From: Diplonema japonicum
Taxonomy: Eukaryota; Euglenozoa; Diplonemea; Diplonemida; Diplonemidae
Assembly: GCA_964019335.1 (NCBI GenBank)
Contig: OZ025753.1
Location: forward strand, 62,001-126,000
DNA length: 64,000 bases
Direction: 5' to 3'
Part shown: positions 1 to 9,682 of the stretch, one piece after another
Layout of the letters: the number at the start of each line of letters is the position of its first letter
Position numbering within the stretch: the stretch's first letter is position 1
Made by a program: the position numbers and the translations under genes
The notes under the pieces: generated by a model
Database searches by the model: none
What the model saw: the letters and a program-made list of their open reading frames with translations, nothing else
What the model was told of the DNA's origin: nothing

Positions 1-3000
1 ATCAATACCTTTCCGTCAACAACGAATAAAACAAACACTTATAAGAAGTATAGTCAGTCGCGCATATATAACTCCCACCCCTTCAACTACCGTGCAATCA
101 ACAGGTCGCCCTCCAGAGAGGAAGTCATCCGCACCATCTGTGACGCCTATGGTGCGGGTGTCCGAAAGGCCCTCTTCGTACGTGATGTCGTACAAAACGG
201 CAACGTGCTAAAGGTCCACCTGGAGATCGCCACCAGGGACACACATATTCCCTATGCACTCTTCACGCAGGCACTCCTACACCACCATGGAGTCCGTGCC
301 TGTTTCACCGAAGGTGTAGCACCGACGCGTCCCGTCAAGACCTTACGGAAAACGCCTACTACTCCTCAACCGGCCCACCGGCCGAACCACCGGTCTGGCC
401 CCCAGCCCGCTTATCGTCACGGATACCAACCTGCCTACGATAACCGCTGGGGCAAAGATCAAAACAGGTACGAGATCCGCAAGGACTTCTTCCTTAGCAC
501 AATGGCAAAGGACCAAGTCAAGAAGTCGCGGGACATCTCCAAGCCTAGCCCGGTCAGCTGCAAACGAAACAACGGCAGCATTGACTGGGCCCTCTGGGAG
601 TCTCTCAGCCAGGACGCAGCCGCCAAGTTCATGGCCAAGTACAGCCGCATCGTAAAGAACATGCGCCAAGGAAAGGCCCCCGAACAGGACGCAGCAGGTA
701 TCATCTACCTCGCTGTCGACAAACACGGTGAACCTGTGTACGCAGGGCAGACGTTTAACACCTTACGTCGTCGTATGCAGGGCCACTGGAGCAGCGCCAG
801 ATCGCACAGAGAGAACGCTGAAAGCAACGACACCCGCTTTCACAAGGCCCTCAGGGAAAACGGGGGCCCGTTATTCGCTTTCCCCGTCGAATCGATCAAC
901 CCCAAGTTCTTCGACGACGCCAAGTCCTTCCGTCGTGTTGCGATCCCCAGGGAGAACCAGTACATCAATAGGCTGGCTTGCTCCCTTAACATGCGTGGTA
1001 GGTTTGCTAAGACGCAGACCCGTCGCCGCCGCAACACGAAACGTAAACCTAAGACGGTACGCGAGCAGCAACAGCAGCGACACCAACACCAGGGGCGCTC
1101 GAATGCCAAACAGGACCCCAGCAGCAACACTACTACGTCCCCTTCGAACCCCAACAACACCCCCACCAGATCTACCGCTCCCTCGATACGGCTGAACGAC
1201 GACGGGGAGCTGTCGATCCAGGCTACTGGGTCCAACTACAAGTCCCTGTGTATGAAGATCACCGCGATGTGTGCACACCCCGATGTGCTGAACTACGACT
1301 TCACTACCTGGGCCCCCAAGACCGTCTTCAGGTACCTGAACTTCCTGAGGCGTTACTTCGTCGGGAACTTCTTCACCGCCAAGATCGCGGCTATCGAACG
1401 AGGCCTCACCAACCGCCTCAGCCCTGCCCTCTTGAAAAAGGTGGTCCGCCGAGACGAAGGCTTCGTGTGGTTCAAAACGAGTTTTGACCACAAGGCCAAG
1501 GAGATGATCCTCTGGCGTAAGGTCTTCGAGGACAAGGAGGTAATTGCGGCATGCCCCAAGCCAGCCCTCCTTCGCAGAGTACACATGTGCAACAAGCTTG
1601 GTCAAACCCTCAAGGCCACAGTGTGCAATGTGACGAAGCTCAGCATCGAGACCCCGCGTCCAGAAGCGGCCGAGCCTACAACAAACTGCCCTTGCTCGAA
1701 GCGCAAGACCTCACACACACATGAGGGACACGCCTGCGGACTAGCAGCAGAGGTCATCGATGACGACGAAGTGAAGGAGGTTCTGAACAGAGGCATGAAG
1801 TTCCGCCTCTCAACACACGCCCTCCTCTCTTCCCAAAGTCTCGAGGAGGACATCAACGGGTTCATCACTCAGAACTTTCGGAGATCCCCTGCAGTGAAAA
1901 AGGATTCCTTCCGGAAGGTCCTCCTCGCTAAGGCACAGAACCTTCTCCACCCCCACACTCAGTCTCCGGTCTTCGACCCCTCAGTCCCGGAGTTCATCAA
2001 GACAAAGCTCCGGAAACTTCAGGAGGTCTACGTTTTCCTCCCCATAGACAAAAGCACCCACGACATTGGCGTCTGTTGCAAGGATCACTACCTCAGGATC
2101 CTGCACCAACAGCTTGATAGCCAAGCTTTCGAGCCGGTCTCGAAGCCCTTGGACTCGATCTTCTCCGAAATAGCTGATCAAGCCAAGACCTTCAACCTCG
2201 ATTCCACACGTCGCTTGCCATACCTGTACGGTACCCTGAAGCTACACAAAGACAAAGTGGGCGTCAGGTGGATCTCTGGTGTCTCCTCCACTGATGCACC
2301 CCCTGTGGACCAACCAGCAGCGGTCAGCACGCAGGAAATTATGGAGAACTTGGTCGCAGCAGGCGGCGATACAACGGGCAATAAAGCTAAGAAACCCACA
2401 GCTGCCACCACGGCCCTCCATCTAGAACTGTCTTCCCTCCTGAAGGCTGTCCAACGCGCGCTGCTGGACAAGGATCTGGAGGGCAGGTCCAAGACCCACG
2501 GTCCCGACGGTATCCGACTAAAGCGGTACTGGATCGTCGACTCGGCCGAGAACGTAGCTGCGGATATCAAGCAGCAGTACACAACTTACAAAAGCCTGTC
2601 CCCTGCCACGTACGACTTCCGGGACATGTACACCAACCTCGACCAAGGGCGTCTGAAAGAGGGGGTTCGTAAAGCAGTCCAAGAAGCGTTCGACTTCACC
2701 GGCAAGAACCTCACACGTGGCAAGGACGGGAGCTCCTTCACAGATGCCGACGAGGACGATGTCTACACCCCGGAACGGATCCATAAGCTCCTGGACCTCG
2801 TCGTTGACAACACCTATGTTGTGCAGGGTGGCCGCGCCGTTCGTCAAGTAAAGGGTATCCCCATGGGTGGGAACGCCTCCCCCGACCTGGCGAACCTGTT
2901 CTGCTACGCCGTGGAGGCCGCATACATCGACAAGCTCCTCGCCGAAGAGGACTGGGAGACCTTGAAACGCTACTGCAACGCGTGTCGCTACATCGACGAC

Positions 3001-3891
3001 TTCCTGTTGTGGAGCACTGCGCCACCCCCGGAGGAGCTTTATGGCATGGCTTATGTAAAGACCTCTTCAGACCCATGCGACGTCCCCTTTATCGGGATTC
3101 GCATCCGGATAGAGCGCCACGAACAAGCTAAGCACAACTATATTAGACTTAGCATTAACGATAAGGCGCAGAACTGGCGCTTCCGGCCAACGCGGTTCAC
3201 CCACGGGCACACCGCGGCGCCCACCACCCAGGGACCAGGCATCTTCAAGGGCATGGTCATTCGTGCCTGCGCCCTGACCAACAACATCGCGGACCTCAAA
3301 CGGGAGATCGCTTCAGTGATCTACCTGCTCCTAGATCGCGGTCACGACAAGGGCGGCCTGCGGAAAGCGTACAACGCCTTCCTTATCGAACGCGTGGATC
3401 GACGCTTCGCCATGGAGAAAAGCAACCTGCTGGCCTTCTTCACGCAAGTCCTCCACCGATACGACGCCAGAGCCCCGGTAGATTCTTGGTTGCCGGAAAA
3501 AACGTACATAGGCCCCAAGAAACCCCGTGCGCTTCCCTCGGACGACTCCTCAGCTGACTCCTCAGTCGTCTCCTCAGTCGCCTTCTCGGGGGGGCCCCTC
3601 AGACGAGCCCTCGGACAATTCCTCGGACAACTCTTCAGGTCTTGTCGAACCGTCACAACCCCGAGCAGCCTCCGTGGTCTCACCATCTGGTGTCACGGAC
3701 CAGGTTTTTTCGCCCCCCATCAACCTGCACACCAACAGCGGGGAAGGTCGCCTGGGCCTGGAATGCGGCTGGGCCGTCATAAACTGGTTGGCGGACTATG
3801 CTGGTGTGGACCGCATCCCCTTCTCTACAATGCAGGAGATCCAGGAGATGTACCACGGCTTCTCACGACTCATCTCCCCTTCCAGCACTGA
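1..3891 (+). CDS. PLE ORF1: GIY-YIG endonuclease-reverse transcriptase, 5' partial
   Basis: Reading is open from base 1. Domains in order: a basic N-terminal region; a GIY-YIG nuclease at about nt 693-1000 (GIIYL then VYAGQT, the Arg-rich LRRRMQGHW and the candidate metal-binding Glu in ENQYI); a Cys/His cluster NCPC...HEGHACG near nt 1680-1740; then a PLE-type reverse transcriptase with LYGTLKLHK (nt 2224), YDFRDMYTNL (2610, motif A), GIPMGGNASPDLANLF (2854, motif B), YIDDF (2989, motif C) and FIGIRIRIERHE (motif D). The nuclease lies before the RT, opposite to canonical Penelope and matching the permuted Naiad/Chlamys-type clade. The codons after about nt 3590 mirror the second frame and are probably not the natural C-terminus. 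Confidence 0.88.
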   Translation: MNTFPSTTNKTNTYKKYSQSRIYNSHPFNYRAINRSPSREEVIRTICDAYGAGVRKALFVRDVVQNGNVLKVHLEIATRDTHIPYALFTQALLHHHGVRACFTEGVAPTRPVKTLRKTPTTPQPAHRPNHRSGPQPAYRHGYQPAYDNRWGKDQNRYEIRKDFFLSTMAKDQVKKSRDISKPSPVSCKRNNGSIDWALWESLSQDAAAKFMAKYSRIVKNMRQGKAPEQDAAGIIYLAVDKHGEPVYAGQTFNTLRRRMQGHWSSARSHRENAESNDTRFHKALRENGGPLFAFPVESINPKFFDDAKSFRRVAIPRENQYINRLACSLNMRGRFAKTQTRRRRNTKRKPKTVREQQQQRHQHQGRSNAKQDPSSNTTTSPSNPNNTPTRSTAPSIRLNDDGELSIQATGSNYKSLCMKITAMCAHPDVLNYDFTTWAPKTVFRYLNFLRRYFVGNFFTAKIAAIERGLTNRLSPALLKKVVRRDEGFVWFKTSFDHKAKEMILWRKVFEDKEVIAACPKPALLRRVHMCNKLGQTLKATVCNVTKLSIETPRPEAAEPTTNCPCSKRKTSHTHEGHACGLAAEVIDDDEVKEVLNRGMKFRLSTHALLSSQSLEEDINGFITQNFRRSPAVKKDSFRKVLLAKAQNLLHPHTQSPVFDPSVPEFIKTKLRKLQEVYVFLPIDKSTHDIGVCCKDHYLRILHQQLDSQAFEPVSKPLDSIFSEIADQAKTFNLDSTRRLPYLYGTLKLHKDKVGVRWISGVSSTDAPPVDQPAAVSTQEIMENLVAAGGDTTGNKAKKPTAATTALHLELSSLLKAVQRALLDKDLEGRSKTHGPDGIRLKRYWIVDSAENVAADIKQQYTTYKSLSPATYDFRDMYTNLDQGRLKEGVRKAVQEAFDFTGKNLTRGKDGSSFTDADEDDVYTPERIHKLLDLVVDNTYVVQGGRAVRQVKGIPMGGNASPDLANLFCYAVEAAYIDKLLAEEDWETLKRYCNACRYIDDFLLWSTAPPPEELYGMAYVKTSSDPCDVPFIGIRIRIERHEQAKHNYIRLSINDKAQNWRFRPTRFTHGHTAAPTTQGPGIFKGMVIRACALTNNIADLKREIASVIYLLLDRGHDKGGLRKAYNAFLIERVDRRFAMEKSNLLAFFTQVLHRYDARAPVDSWLPEKTYIGPKKPRALPSDDSSADSSVVSSVAFSGGPLRRALGQFLGQLFRSCRTVTTPSSLRGLTIWCHGPGFFAPHQPAHQQRGRSPGPGMRLGRHKLVGGLCWCGPHPLLYNAGDPGDVPRLLTTHLPFQH

Positions 3892-6358
3892 TGAAGCGCC
3901 CGATCCTCTTGGCAACTTTTCCCGCTCGACCTTGTCACGTGCTTGCCTTATGGTCGTTGGTGCAAACTTGGAGGTCTTCCGTGCGGGCATGAAAGAAAGC
4001 CCCTGCTTGATCGTTGGTCCCTTGAAACGAAGTCTCAGCGGCCACTGGTTCATCGCTCTCAGGAAGAAGGGAAGGTACATGGTCAAAGACACCGACGTAC
4101 GGCTAAGGCTCCAGAGCTTCAAACACATCTGCGCGACATACTCCGAACACAACATCCTCTGCATCCCAGACGATGTGTGGGCCAGGACAACCCCAGGCAG
4201 GAAACACAACACACGTGTTCTAGACCCTGAGGCTGAGTTTCGCCAGTTTGAGCCGGTCATCACCCCGGCGGCACCCCAGGTGAGCGACTCGAGCGCGCGA
4301 AAGACTGAGACCGCTCTCAACACCCCGGAAGATCGCACCCTCCTAACTCATGTCACCCTAGCTGCAGCTATAGCTACATATGCCGCACGCACCCGACGGC
4401 TCGACACAGGAGTCGCCGCATCAGGTGTGGATGCGCACACCGCTCACTTCGGGCGGCCCGTCGCCACCGCCATCATAGCCCTAGCTGCCGCCGTGGCCGC
4501 GCGAGCCGTGCACACCGGATGCTCTGTCACCACCACGTCTACGGCAAGCCAGACTAACGTGGTCGGAACTGTCCCGCTCTTCCTGAAGGTCTCGAGTCTG
4601 CACAAGTCTACACCACAGACAGCAGTCGCAACCTGTCAGACGGACCGTGTCACAGCACCTGTACTGTTCTCGATATCATCGACGCTCCAGACGGATCCTC
4701 CCAGCAGTAGACTGCCCCCGATGGACGCCGGACTGGGGTCGCCCTCGGCCGCGGCGGTCAGACTTACGAAGTCTGTCGAAATTCCGACGCCCCGCGCGAC
4801 CCTGTCGAGGCGGCCGGTTACTGAGCCTCGGTTGACACCATGCCTTCCACCGCCAACGGACGTGTCATCCACCCAGCTCGCGGCCTGCACTCAGTCCACC
4901 CGTCGGGACACCGGACACGGGAGTGACACACCGATGCCGTCGTCTACCATGGGACACGCGACACTCCAACCAGTGGTCGGCTCCCAGATTGTGACAACGT
5001 CGGCTGTGGAGTCATCGCTCGCCCGAGCCGTGACAACGCCCGTTCTGGCAGACGCCCCCCTCGGCGCCCGCCAGGTACAGCTCACTCCTTGCATCCAGTC
5101 CGTCCATGAGAACATCGGACTCGGGATGGATACGCCGATGGCTCCCGCCATGGGACACGCGACGCTTCAACCGGTGGTCAACGCCCAGAGAGACACGACG
5201 CTGACCCTGGAGCCGCCCGTGGCCCGAGCCGAGGCAGACGCTCCCCTAGACCCTCACCAGGCGGATGGTGGTTTAGAAATGATCGACCTCACGCAGGACT
5301 CCCCGGACAGACCCTCGCGCAAGAAGAAGCACGACGGCACTGCTTACGAGCACGAAAGCCGTCGTGGTAAGAGTTCCTCCACAGGCGATGGGGATCTTCT
5401 CATCCTGCGCGAGCAGTCACAGGGTTTTGATCAGGAAGCCCTCAACCGAAGGGCCCTCCAGAGACGGATGGATCGATACCTCAGTCTCTTGGTCTACTTC
5501 CGGCGACACCCGGAGCTCTTGGACGAACACCAGCGTCAGCTCCTGTCGGTCGGTCCCCTCCCGATGCACCTGGACACCTCTCCACATCAACTGCTGCTCG
5601 AGGCCCGTGACACGGATAGAACTGCCGACCAACAGGCAACCGTCGCCAACCAGGAACAGCTTCTTCTGATTGCGCACAAGGCGTTGCCTACCACCGAACG
5701 TCTTCGGTTGTCTCACGAATGGCACTCGGGGCTGAACACCGCGGTACAGCAACAGTGGTGGTCGGAGTTCTTCGCCCAAGGCGGCTGGAAACACCCACTC
5801 TTCGGTTCCGAGGCCCCAAGAGGTGACGAGACTAGGACTCCAGGGAGGACCCCTCTCCTGCTCACCTACAACGGGCAGAGGAACAAACGCCCGGAACCCG
5901 AAGACGGCCCCGCCCTTCCCGCGGCCAAACGGGATCTCGCCGCGACGAGGCCGAACACCAGAGTCACTGGACTTGTCGCCCTTAAGAGGCTCACCAGGGA
6001 AGCAGACGTCGACGGCCCTGAGGACCTGGATGAGCTTCGACACCTGGGCTTCCTTTCCCAGGGCGAGGCCGTCTTTGACCTCAGCTGCATGTCCAGGGCT
6101 TGCACACACTTCCTGGGTGCGACCCCCATGGTCACGGTCCCCCTCGACACACGCGTCGCGATCCCGTGTCTGCTGGTCTGTTATGACTCGACGTGGCTCT
6201 ACGCTTCCCGCCAGGGACAGGGCTTTCGGTTGCAGACCCAAGGGTTCAAGGACAAGTCGTATCCGACTGTGGCAGCCCTACTCGCTGACTTCGTGGGGGC
6301 AGGGACCCTCTACTACAGCGAGTCACAGTGGTCGACTGTGCTGAACTCCTACAACTAG
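3527..6358 (+). CDS. PLE ORF2: cysteine-protease-like domain with SUMO-interaction-like motif
   Basis: A 943-residue frame overlapping ORF1 by 365 nt. The Ser/Asp-rich start leads into a papain-fold-like domain: GLECGWAVINW (candidate nucleophile Cys80), SGHWFIAL (His173) and VKDTD (Asp188/190). The C-H-D order fits Josephin/papain-like peptidases rather than Ulp1 (H-D-C) or OTU; the family is my inference. A low-complexity Thr/Pro/Ala middle follows, then MIDLTQDSPDRP at about residue 585 (a canonical SIM-like core followed by a KKK basic patch) and a conserved C-terminal region of unknown function. The divergent copy 3 keeps the Cys, His, Asp and SIM positions. The first in-frame ATG may not be used; fusion to ORF1 by frameshifting is possible. 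Confidence 0.8.
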   Translation: MRFPRTTPQLTPQSSPQSPSRGGPSDEPSDNSSDNSSGLVEPSQPRAASVVSPSGVTDQVFSPPINLHTNSGEGRLGLECGWAVINWLADYAGVDRIPFSTMQEIQEMYHGFSRLISPSSTDEAPDPLGNFSRSTLSRACLMVVGANLEVFRAGMKESPCLIVGPLKRSLSGHWFIALRKKGRYMVKDTDVRLRLQSFKHICATYSEHNILCIPDDVWARTTPGRKHNTRVLDPEAEFRQFEPVITPAAPQVSDSSARKTETALNTPEDRTLLTHVTLAAAIATYAARTRRLDTGVAASGVDAHTAHFGRPVATAIIALAAAVAARAVHTGCSVTTTSTASQTNVVGTVPLFLKVSSLHKSTPQTAVATCQTDRVTAPVLFSISSTLQTDPPSSRLPPMDAGLGSPSAAAVRLTKSVEIPTPRATLSRRPVTEPRLTPCLPPPTDVSSTQLAACTQSTRRDTGHGSDTPMPSSTMGHATLQPVVGSQIVTTSAVESSLARAVTTPVLADAPLGARQVQLTPCIQSVHENIGLGMDTPMAPAMGHATLQPVVNAQRDTTLTLEPPVARAEADAPLDPHQADGGLEMIDLTQDSPDRPSRKKKHDGTAYEHESRRGKSSSTGDGDLLILREQSQGFDQEALNRRALQRRMDRYLSLLVYFRRHPELLDEHQRQLLSVGPLPMHLDTSPHQLLLEARDTDRTADQQATVANQEQLLLIAHKALPTTERLRLSHEWHSGLNTAVQQQWWSEFFAQGGWKHPLFGSEAPRGDETRTPGRTPLLLTYNGQRNKRPEPEDGPALPAAKRDLAATRPNTRVTGLVALKRLTREADVDGPEDLDELRHLGFLSQGEAVFDLSCMSRACTHFLGATPMVTVPLDTRVAIPCLLVCYDSTWLYASRQGQGFRLQTQGFKDKSYPTVAALLADFVGAGTLYYSESQWSTVLNSYN

Positions 6359-6844
6359 GAACTACTGGAGACGACCCTACGCAATGTAGGAGTGCCGGCC
6401 CGGCGTGCTACGAGGGCGATAGGCTATGCAGGGTCTCACAGACCTCGCACCCTATGATTTTAGTTTCCACCTTTTCCTTTTCCACTTCTTGTCTTTTAAC
6501 TTCCCTTCTGCTTTCCCAACATGGTTTCCGTCCCGGGTATGACGTTAAACTGCGTCCGCCGACGCATTTGGGTCAACATTCTCTGATGACCAAGCCGTCT
6601 TTTTCCGTTTCTTCTCCCCTTCTCTTTGTTATGTTATTTTCATTATTCTTTCTGGCGATAGACTGATACGGGCCATGGAAGCAACCTCTGCTTAATTCCT
6701 GGTACGTGGGAGGCTCCTCTTGAGGATGTCAGTCACCTTTTCCCTTTTTTACTCGACTCTCTGTTTTCGTATGCAGTATTTATTCTTTCCCACCCCTTTT
6801 TATCTATTTCTTCGCTTCTTCATCCTAACTTAAAACCATTTCAG
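6359..6844 (+). other. PLE 3' UTR with splice-acceptor-like terminus
   Basis: The sequence from the ORF2 stop to CATTTCAG is shared with copy 2 (51136-51612) and, in pieces, with six other places in the window. The last 25 bases contain CCTAAC about 17-20 nt before a terminal CAG, the layout of a branch point and 3' splice site. All recognisable solo fragments in the window except 37714-37860 and copy 3 stop at this base. Confidence 0.8.
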
Positions 6845-7730
6845 TCCCCTTCTTTCCCGTCTTCTCTCCGACCACTCCGTAGAAGGAGTTTCCGTTTCCA
6901 ATCCCGTACCCCTTCCCGCGGGCTGTCATCCCGTACCCCTTCAAAGCTTTGTGAACGTCCATCTTAGACTGACGCGGTAGCTTAGATTGTCAATGTGTTT
7001 GCTGTGATCTGATATGATCTGATATGATCTGATATGACTCGATTTTCTTCTCTTCTCTTCTCTTCTCCTTTACGTTGCTGATCTGTGTCGCGCTTCAACT
7101 TCCAATATTTGTATTTTCTTTTCAAACCGTTGCTGAGTGATACTTTATTGGCACGGTCGGACACCAATAAAGTACAGAAACTGTAGCTTTAGAATCGTTG
7201 GTAAAAAAGAATAACAAAAAACAGGGCTATCTCTTTTTTTTCCCCTCCCTTTTTTTCTCTGTTTCATCAAAGGGGGGGGGGGGGGTCAAAACATCACGCG
7301 AAAAGAAATCAGAAAAACTTTGTTTGTGCACACGAGCTAGGTATTTTTACCTAATAAAATAGTCGCGGGTTGTCCGGTTCCTCCAGAACTTTTTTTTTTT
7401 TTTTTTTTTTTTTCCCCATTCTTTTTTTTTTTTTCTTGAAAGCAGCAGAGGTGCAGGCAACTCACCAAAGCAGAGAGGAAAAAAAGGAAAAAAGGGGGAA
7501 AAAATAAATAAATAAAAGAAAAACTGAACGGCATCTCATCATTTAGCTAATCAGCGCCCCATGGAAATGGTGCTGCCCAGCTCGGAGCGATTTTAGCAGC
7601 CTGCAGAAAAAGAAACACACGAAAAAGGTGAATATATACAGCGCTCTCGGCTCCAGCACCCTCACCGCCCGAGCTTCGGCTTCTTCCGCCTCACTGACTG
7701 CAACAGCCTTCGCTGCTTTGTGACTCATAG

Positions 7731-7762
<32 letters not shown>

Positions 7763-7884
7763 GGAGTATAACCCCTTCGATAATGAATTGTTGGTGCTAA
7801 AGAAAGGTTGTTGCCTACGCACATTCAGAGCTAGCCGTTGCTCCCATGAGCAGAAAAAGATTTGGAGATAAAGCAGGCCAAATT
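6845..7884. other. Non-coding spacer with homopolymers
   Basis: I see no gene. Contents: three tandem copies of a TGATCTGATA decamer (about 7005-7040), a perfect 10-bp inverted repeat ACTTTATTGG / CCAATAAAGT (7143-7176), a G13 run (7275-7287), and poly-T tracts near 7390-7413 and 7737-7759. A block at 7174-7202 (TACCAACGATTCTAAAGCTA on the minus strand) recurs near 18489. Confidence 0.6.
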
Positions 7885-8190
7885 TTATTTAATGTAGCGG
7901 TTCATCACTGGAGGAACTTGTGAGTCCTTGAATTCCTTGTTCGTACAGATATTTAAAATAGCTGATGCAGTGTTCGACAGGTGGCCGTGTTTTTCTATTG
8001 GGTTTGAGCGAGTGATAGGTGCAAAACTTTCTCCCACCTGTAGGCCATTTTGCTTTGCCGTTGGCGTGACTTCCACCACGGTTTTCGCCTTTTTCTCGAG
8101 GCTGATGCCCTTGGCTCGCTTTCCCTGTCACCTTCGGTTTTCTCCAATGACTGTGGGCGTGAAATAAAGTACCTGATTTTCACTCCCAGC
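7885..8190 (-). pseudogene. Gene-like remnant, unknown product
   Basis: On the minus strand a frame of at least 64 codons ends PPVMNRYIK-stop, followed at once by AATAAAAT, which looks like a C-terminal coding end with a polyadenylation signal. Composition is unlike the surrounding homopolymer DNA. No domain recognised; it may be a gene fragment or a chance frame. Confidence 0.25.
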
Positions 8191-8285
8191 AAACGCTTAG
8201 CTTAAAAACATGAGGGGGAAAAAAGAAAAAATTAGATACTTTATTTTCACGGACGCGACCTGGGCGTGAAATAAAGTGAAACCTG
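8152..8285. repeat. Foldback repeats with GTGAAATAAAGT arms
   Basis: Two short hairpins: 8157-8190 (GCGTGAAATAAAGT ... TTTTCACTCC) and 8238-8280 (ACTTTATTTTCACG ... CGTGAAATAAAGT). They belong to the same foldback family as 12119-12248 and 42756-42855. Confidence 0.6.
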
Positions 8286-8403
8286 GTTTTATCGTTCTAG
8301 CCTAAATTCTTTAAGAGAGCTGCTCAGAATTAAATAAAAAGAAAATCAAAAAGAAAGGGAATTTTCCATGGAAATGGAAAAGGGAAGAGAGCTTTTGAGT
8401 CAG

Positions 8404-8404
<1 letters not shown>

Positions 8405-8441
<37 letters not shown>

Positions 8442-8605
8442 CAGTAGGACAAAATTTTTGCCTCGGTTCAGTTCCCAGTGGGGGGGGGGGGGGGCCTCAC
8501 CAGCAGGCCATGCAGCCGTCTCGCCTTTTTACCTATTAGTGTCAGGTCTCCACGTTCACCCACCAGCGACTTCATTGCGCTGTTCTCGAAGTCCAGCGCA
8601 ATGAC

Positions 8606-8640
<35 letters not shown>

Positions 8641-9300
8641 ACTTTTGTTCCCTGAAAAGTTCAAATCACAGCATTTAAAAAAATAATTCTTTATGACTAT
8701 ATGTCTTTGTTGTTCGCACGAGCAAAAAAGGTTTTTAAAAAGCTGCGAAAGTTTTTTGCTCGGCACAAGTTGCATATAGTTAAAAATCATTTTTTGAAAG
8801 ATAAATATTTGTAACAAAAAAAAAGAGTCGGTTGATTGTTACTTGTGCACAGCCGGGGGGGGGGGGGGGGGGGGGGGAAGTCGTTGTAGCCCGTGGGCTT
8901 TTCTTTTTCTTCTTCTTTTTCTTTTTCTTTTTCTTTTTCTTTTTCTTTTCTTTTGAATAAATGCTGGAAACGGATTTGGAACACGGGTGGAAGATTCTTT
9001 TCTGCTTCTTTTCTTGAAAAAGACAGAAAGGTTCAACTCTGGGCAGAAACTAGAGAGGAAGGTAAAGGGAGCACGCTCACCCTAAAGCCCAATAACGTCA
9101 AAGGGCAAATTCTGGCTCAAAATATTAATCAAGGTTTCACAAAGTATAAAAGGAAAATTACCGGAATGAAAAAATGCTCCAAACGCGAACGCTTGAGGGC
9201 CTTTTTCTCCTTCTTTTTTTTTTTTCAGGGGGCTGCGTCGCCAAAAAAAAGTGTTACTAGTACCCAGAAAATTCAGTCCTAGGGGCAAAAATGGGTTTTT
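8405..9300. repeat. Homopolymer and simple-repeat tract
   Basis: Contains poly-T (8409-8441), a scrap ATTTTTGCCTCGGTTCAGTT (8452) shared with 42867-43040, G runs at 8481-8494 and 8855-8878, poly-A (8609-8637) and a CTTTTT repeat (8900-8958). I do not regard the reading frames here as genes. A 53-codon frame at 9331-9489 has ordinary amino-acid composition but nothing recognisable. Confidence 0.6.
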
Positions 9301-9481
9301 TCACTTTGCACAAATTCAGTAAAAGAGGGGGTGACAAAAACGGATACTTTTAAACTTGCTGTTGAGAAGCTAGGGGTAAAAGAAAATGGTATTCGGGAGA
9401 ACCGAGAAAGGGTAAATGGGAACACCACGGCGATCAGGACACCCGCCACAGAGGTTCTTGAGAAGCTCAGTGGCAACTACT

Positions 9482-9572
9482 GGTCATAACTTCTTGGAGA
9501 GGTGCAAAAAACTAGAAACCATCAACTTGAATGCGATGGCCAATCTTTCTTCCATTGGTGATGGCTTCTTGT
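9482..9572 (+). pseudogene. BspA-type leucine-rich-repeat fragment
   Basis: Encodes one 25-residue repeat (NFLERCKKLETINLNAM and following SSIGDGFLF) almost identical to repeats of the minus-strand UBL-LRR gene at 13239-13943. It runs in the same frame into the cyclase-like gene start, so a naive gene call would fuse them; I treat it as an unrelated scrap. Confidence 0.6.
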
Positions 9573-9682
9573 TCACAACATATATATTCTCCCTCCCTTT
9601 TTTCTTTGTCGATGTTTTTTTTTTTTTTTTGCATCTTTGTCCTAACCTCCCCTCCTTAGGTTTAGAAACAACGCGAAAGAAA

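Larger units (their letters stand above)
1..6844 (+). mobile_element. Penelope-like element, copy 1 (5' end outside window)
   Basis: Non-LTR retroelement of the Penelope-like class. It carries a GIY-YIG + reverse transcriptase frame (1-3891), an overlapping second frame (3527-6358) and a 486 bp 3' UTR ending exactly at CATTTCAG (6844). Base 1 corresponds to base 44778 of copy 2, so about 1 kb of 5' sequence lies outside the window. The two copies differ by only about five substitutions in the coding region plus a short indel in the 3' UTR, so at least one is a very recent insertion or they have been homogenised. No poly-A tail is present, as expected for this class. Confidence 0.9.

Noticed and set aside
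871-1605. Long antisense reading frames under the PLE (also 5417-6241 and the equivalents in copy 2)
   Set aside because: They mirror the codon structure of strongly supported sense genes with RT and nuclease motifs; no domains of their own.
6578-6590. CTGATGA in the PLE 3' UTR, as in a hammerhead ribozyme core (known from some PLEs)
   Set aside because: No GAAA box follows at a suitable distance, and the motif is not kept in copy 3 or consistently paired.
9416-9682. N-terminal extension of the cyclase-like protein
   Set aside because: Contains an LRR scrap and T-runs; the ATG at 9683 gives a proper TM start.
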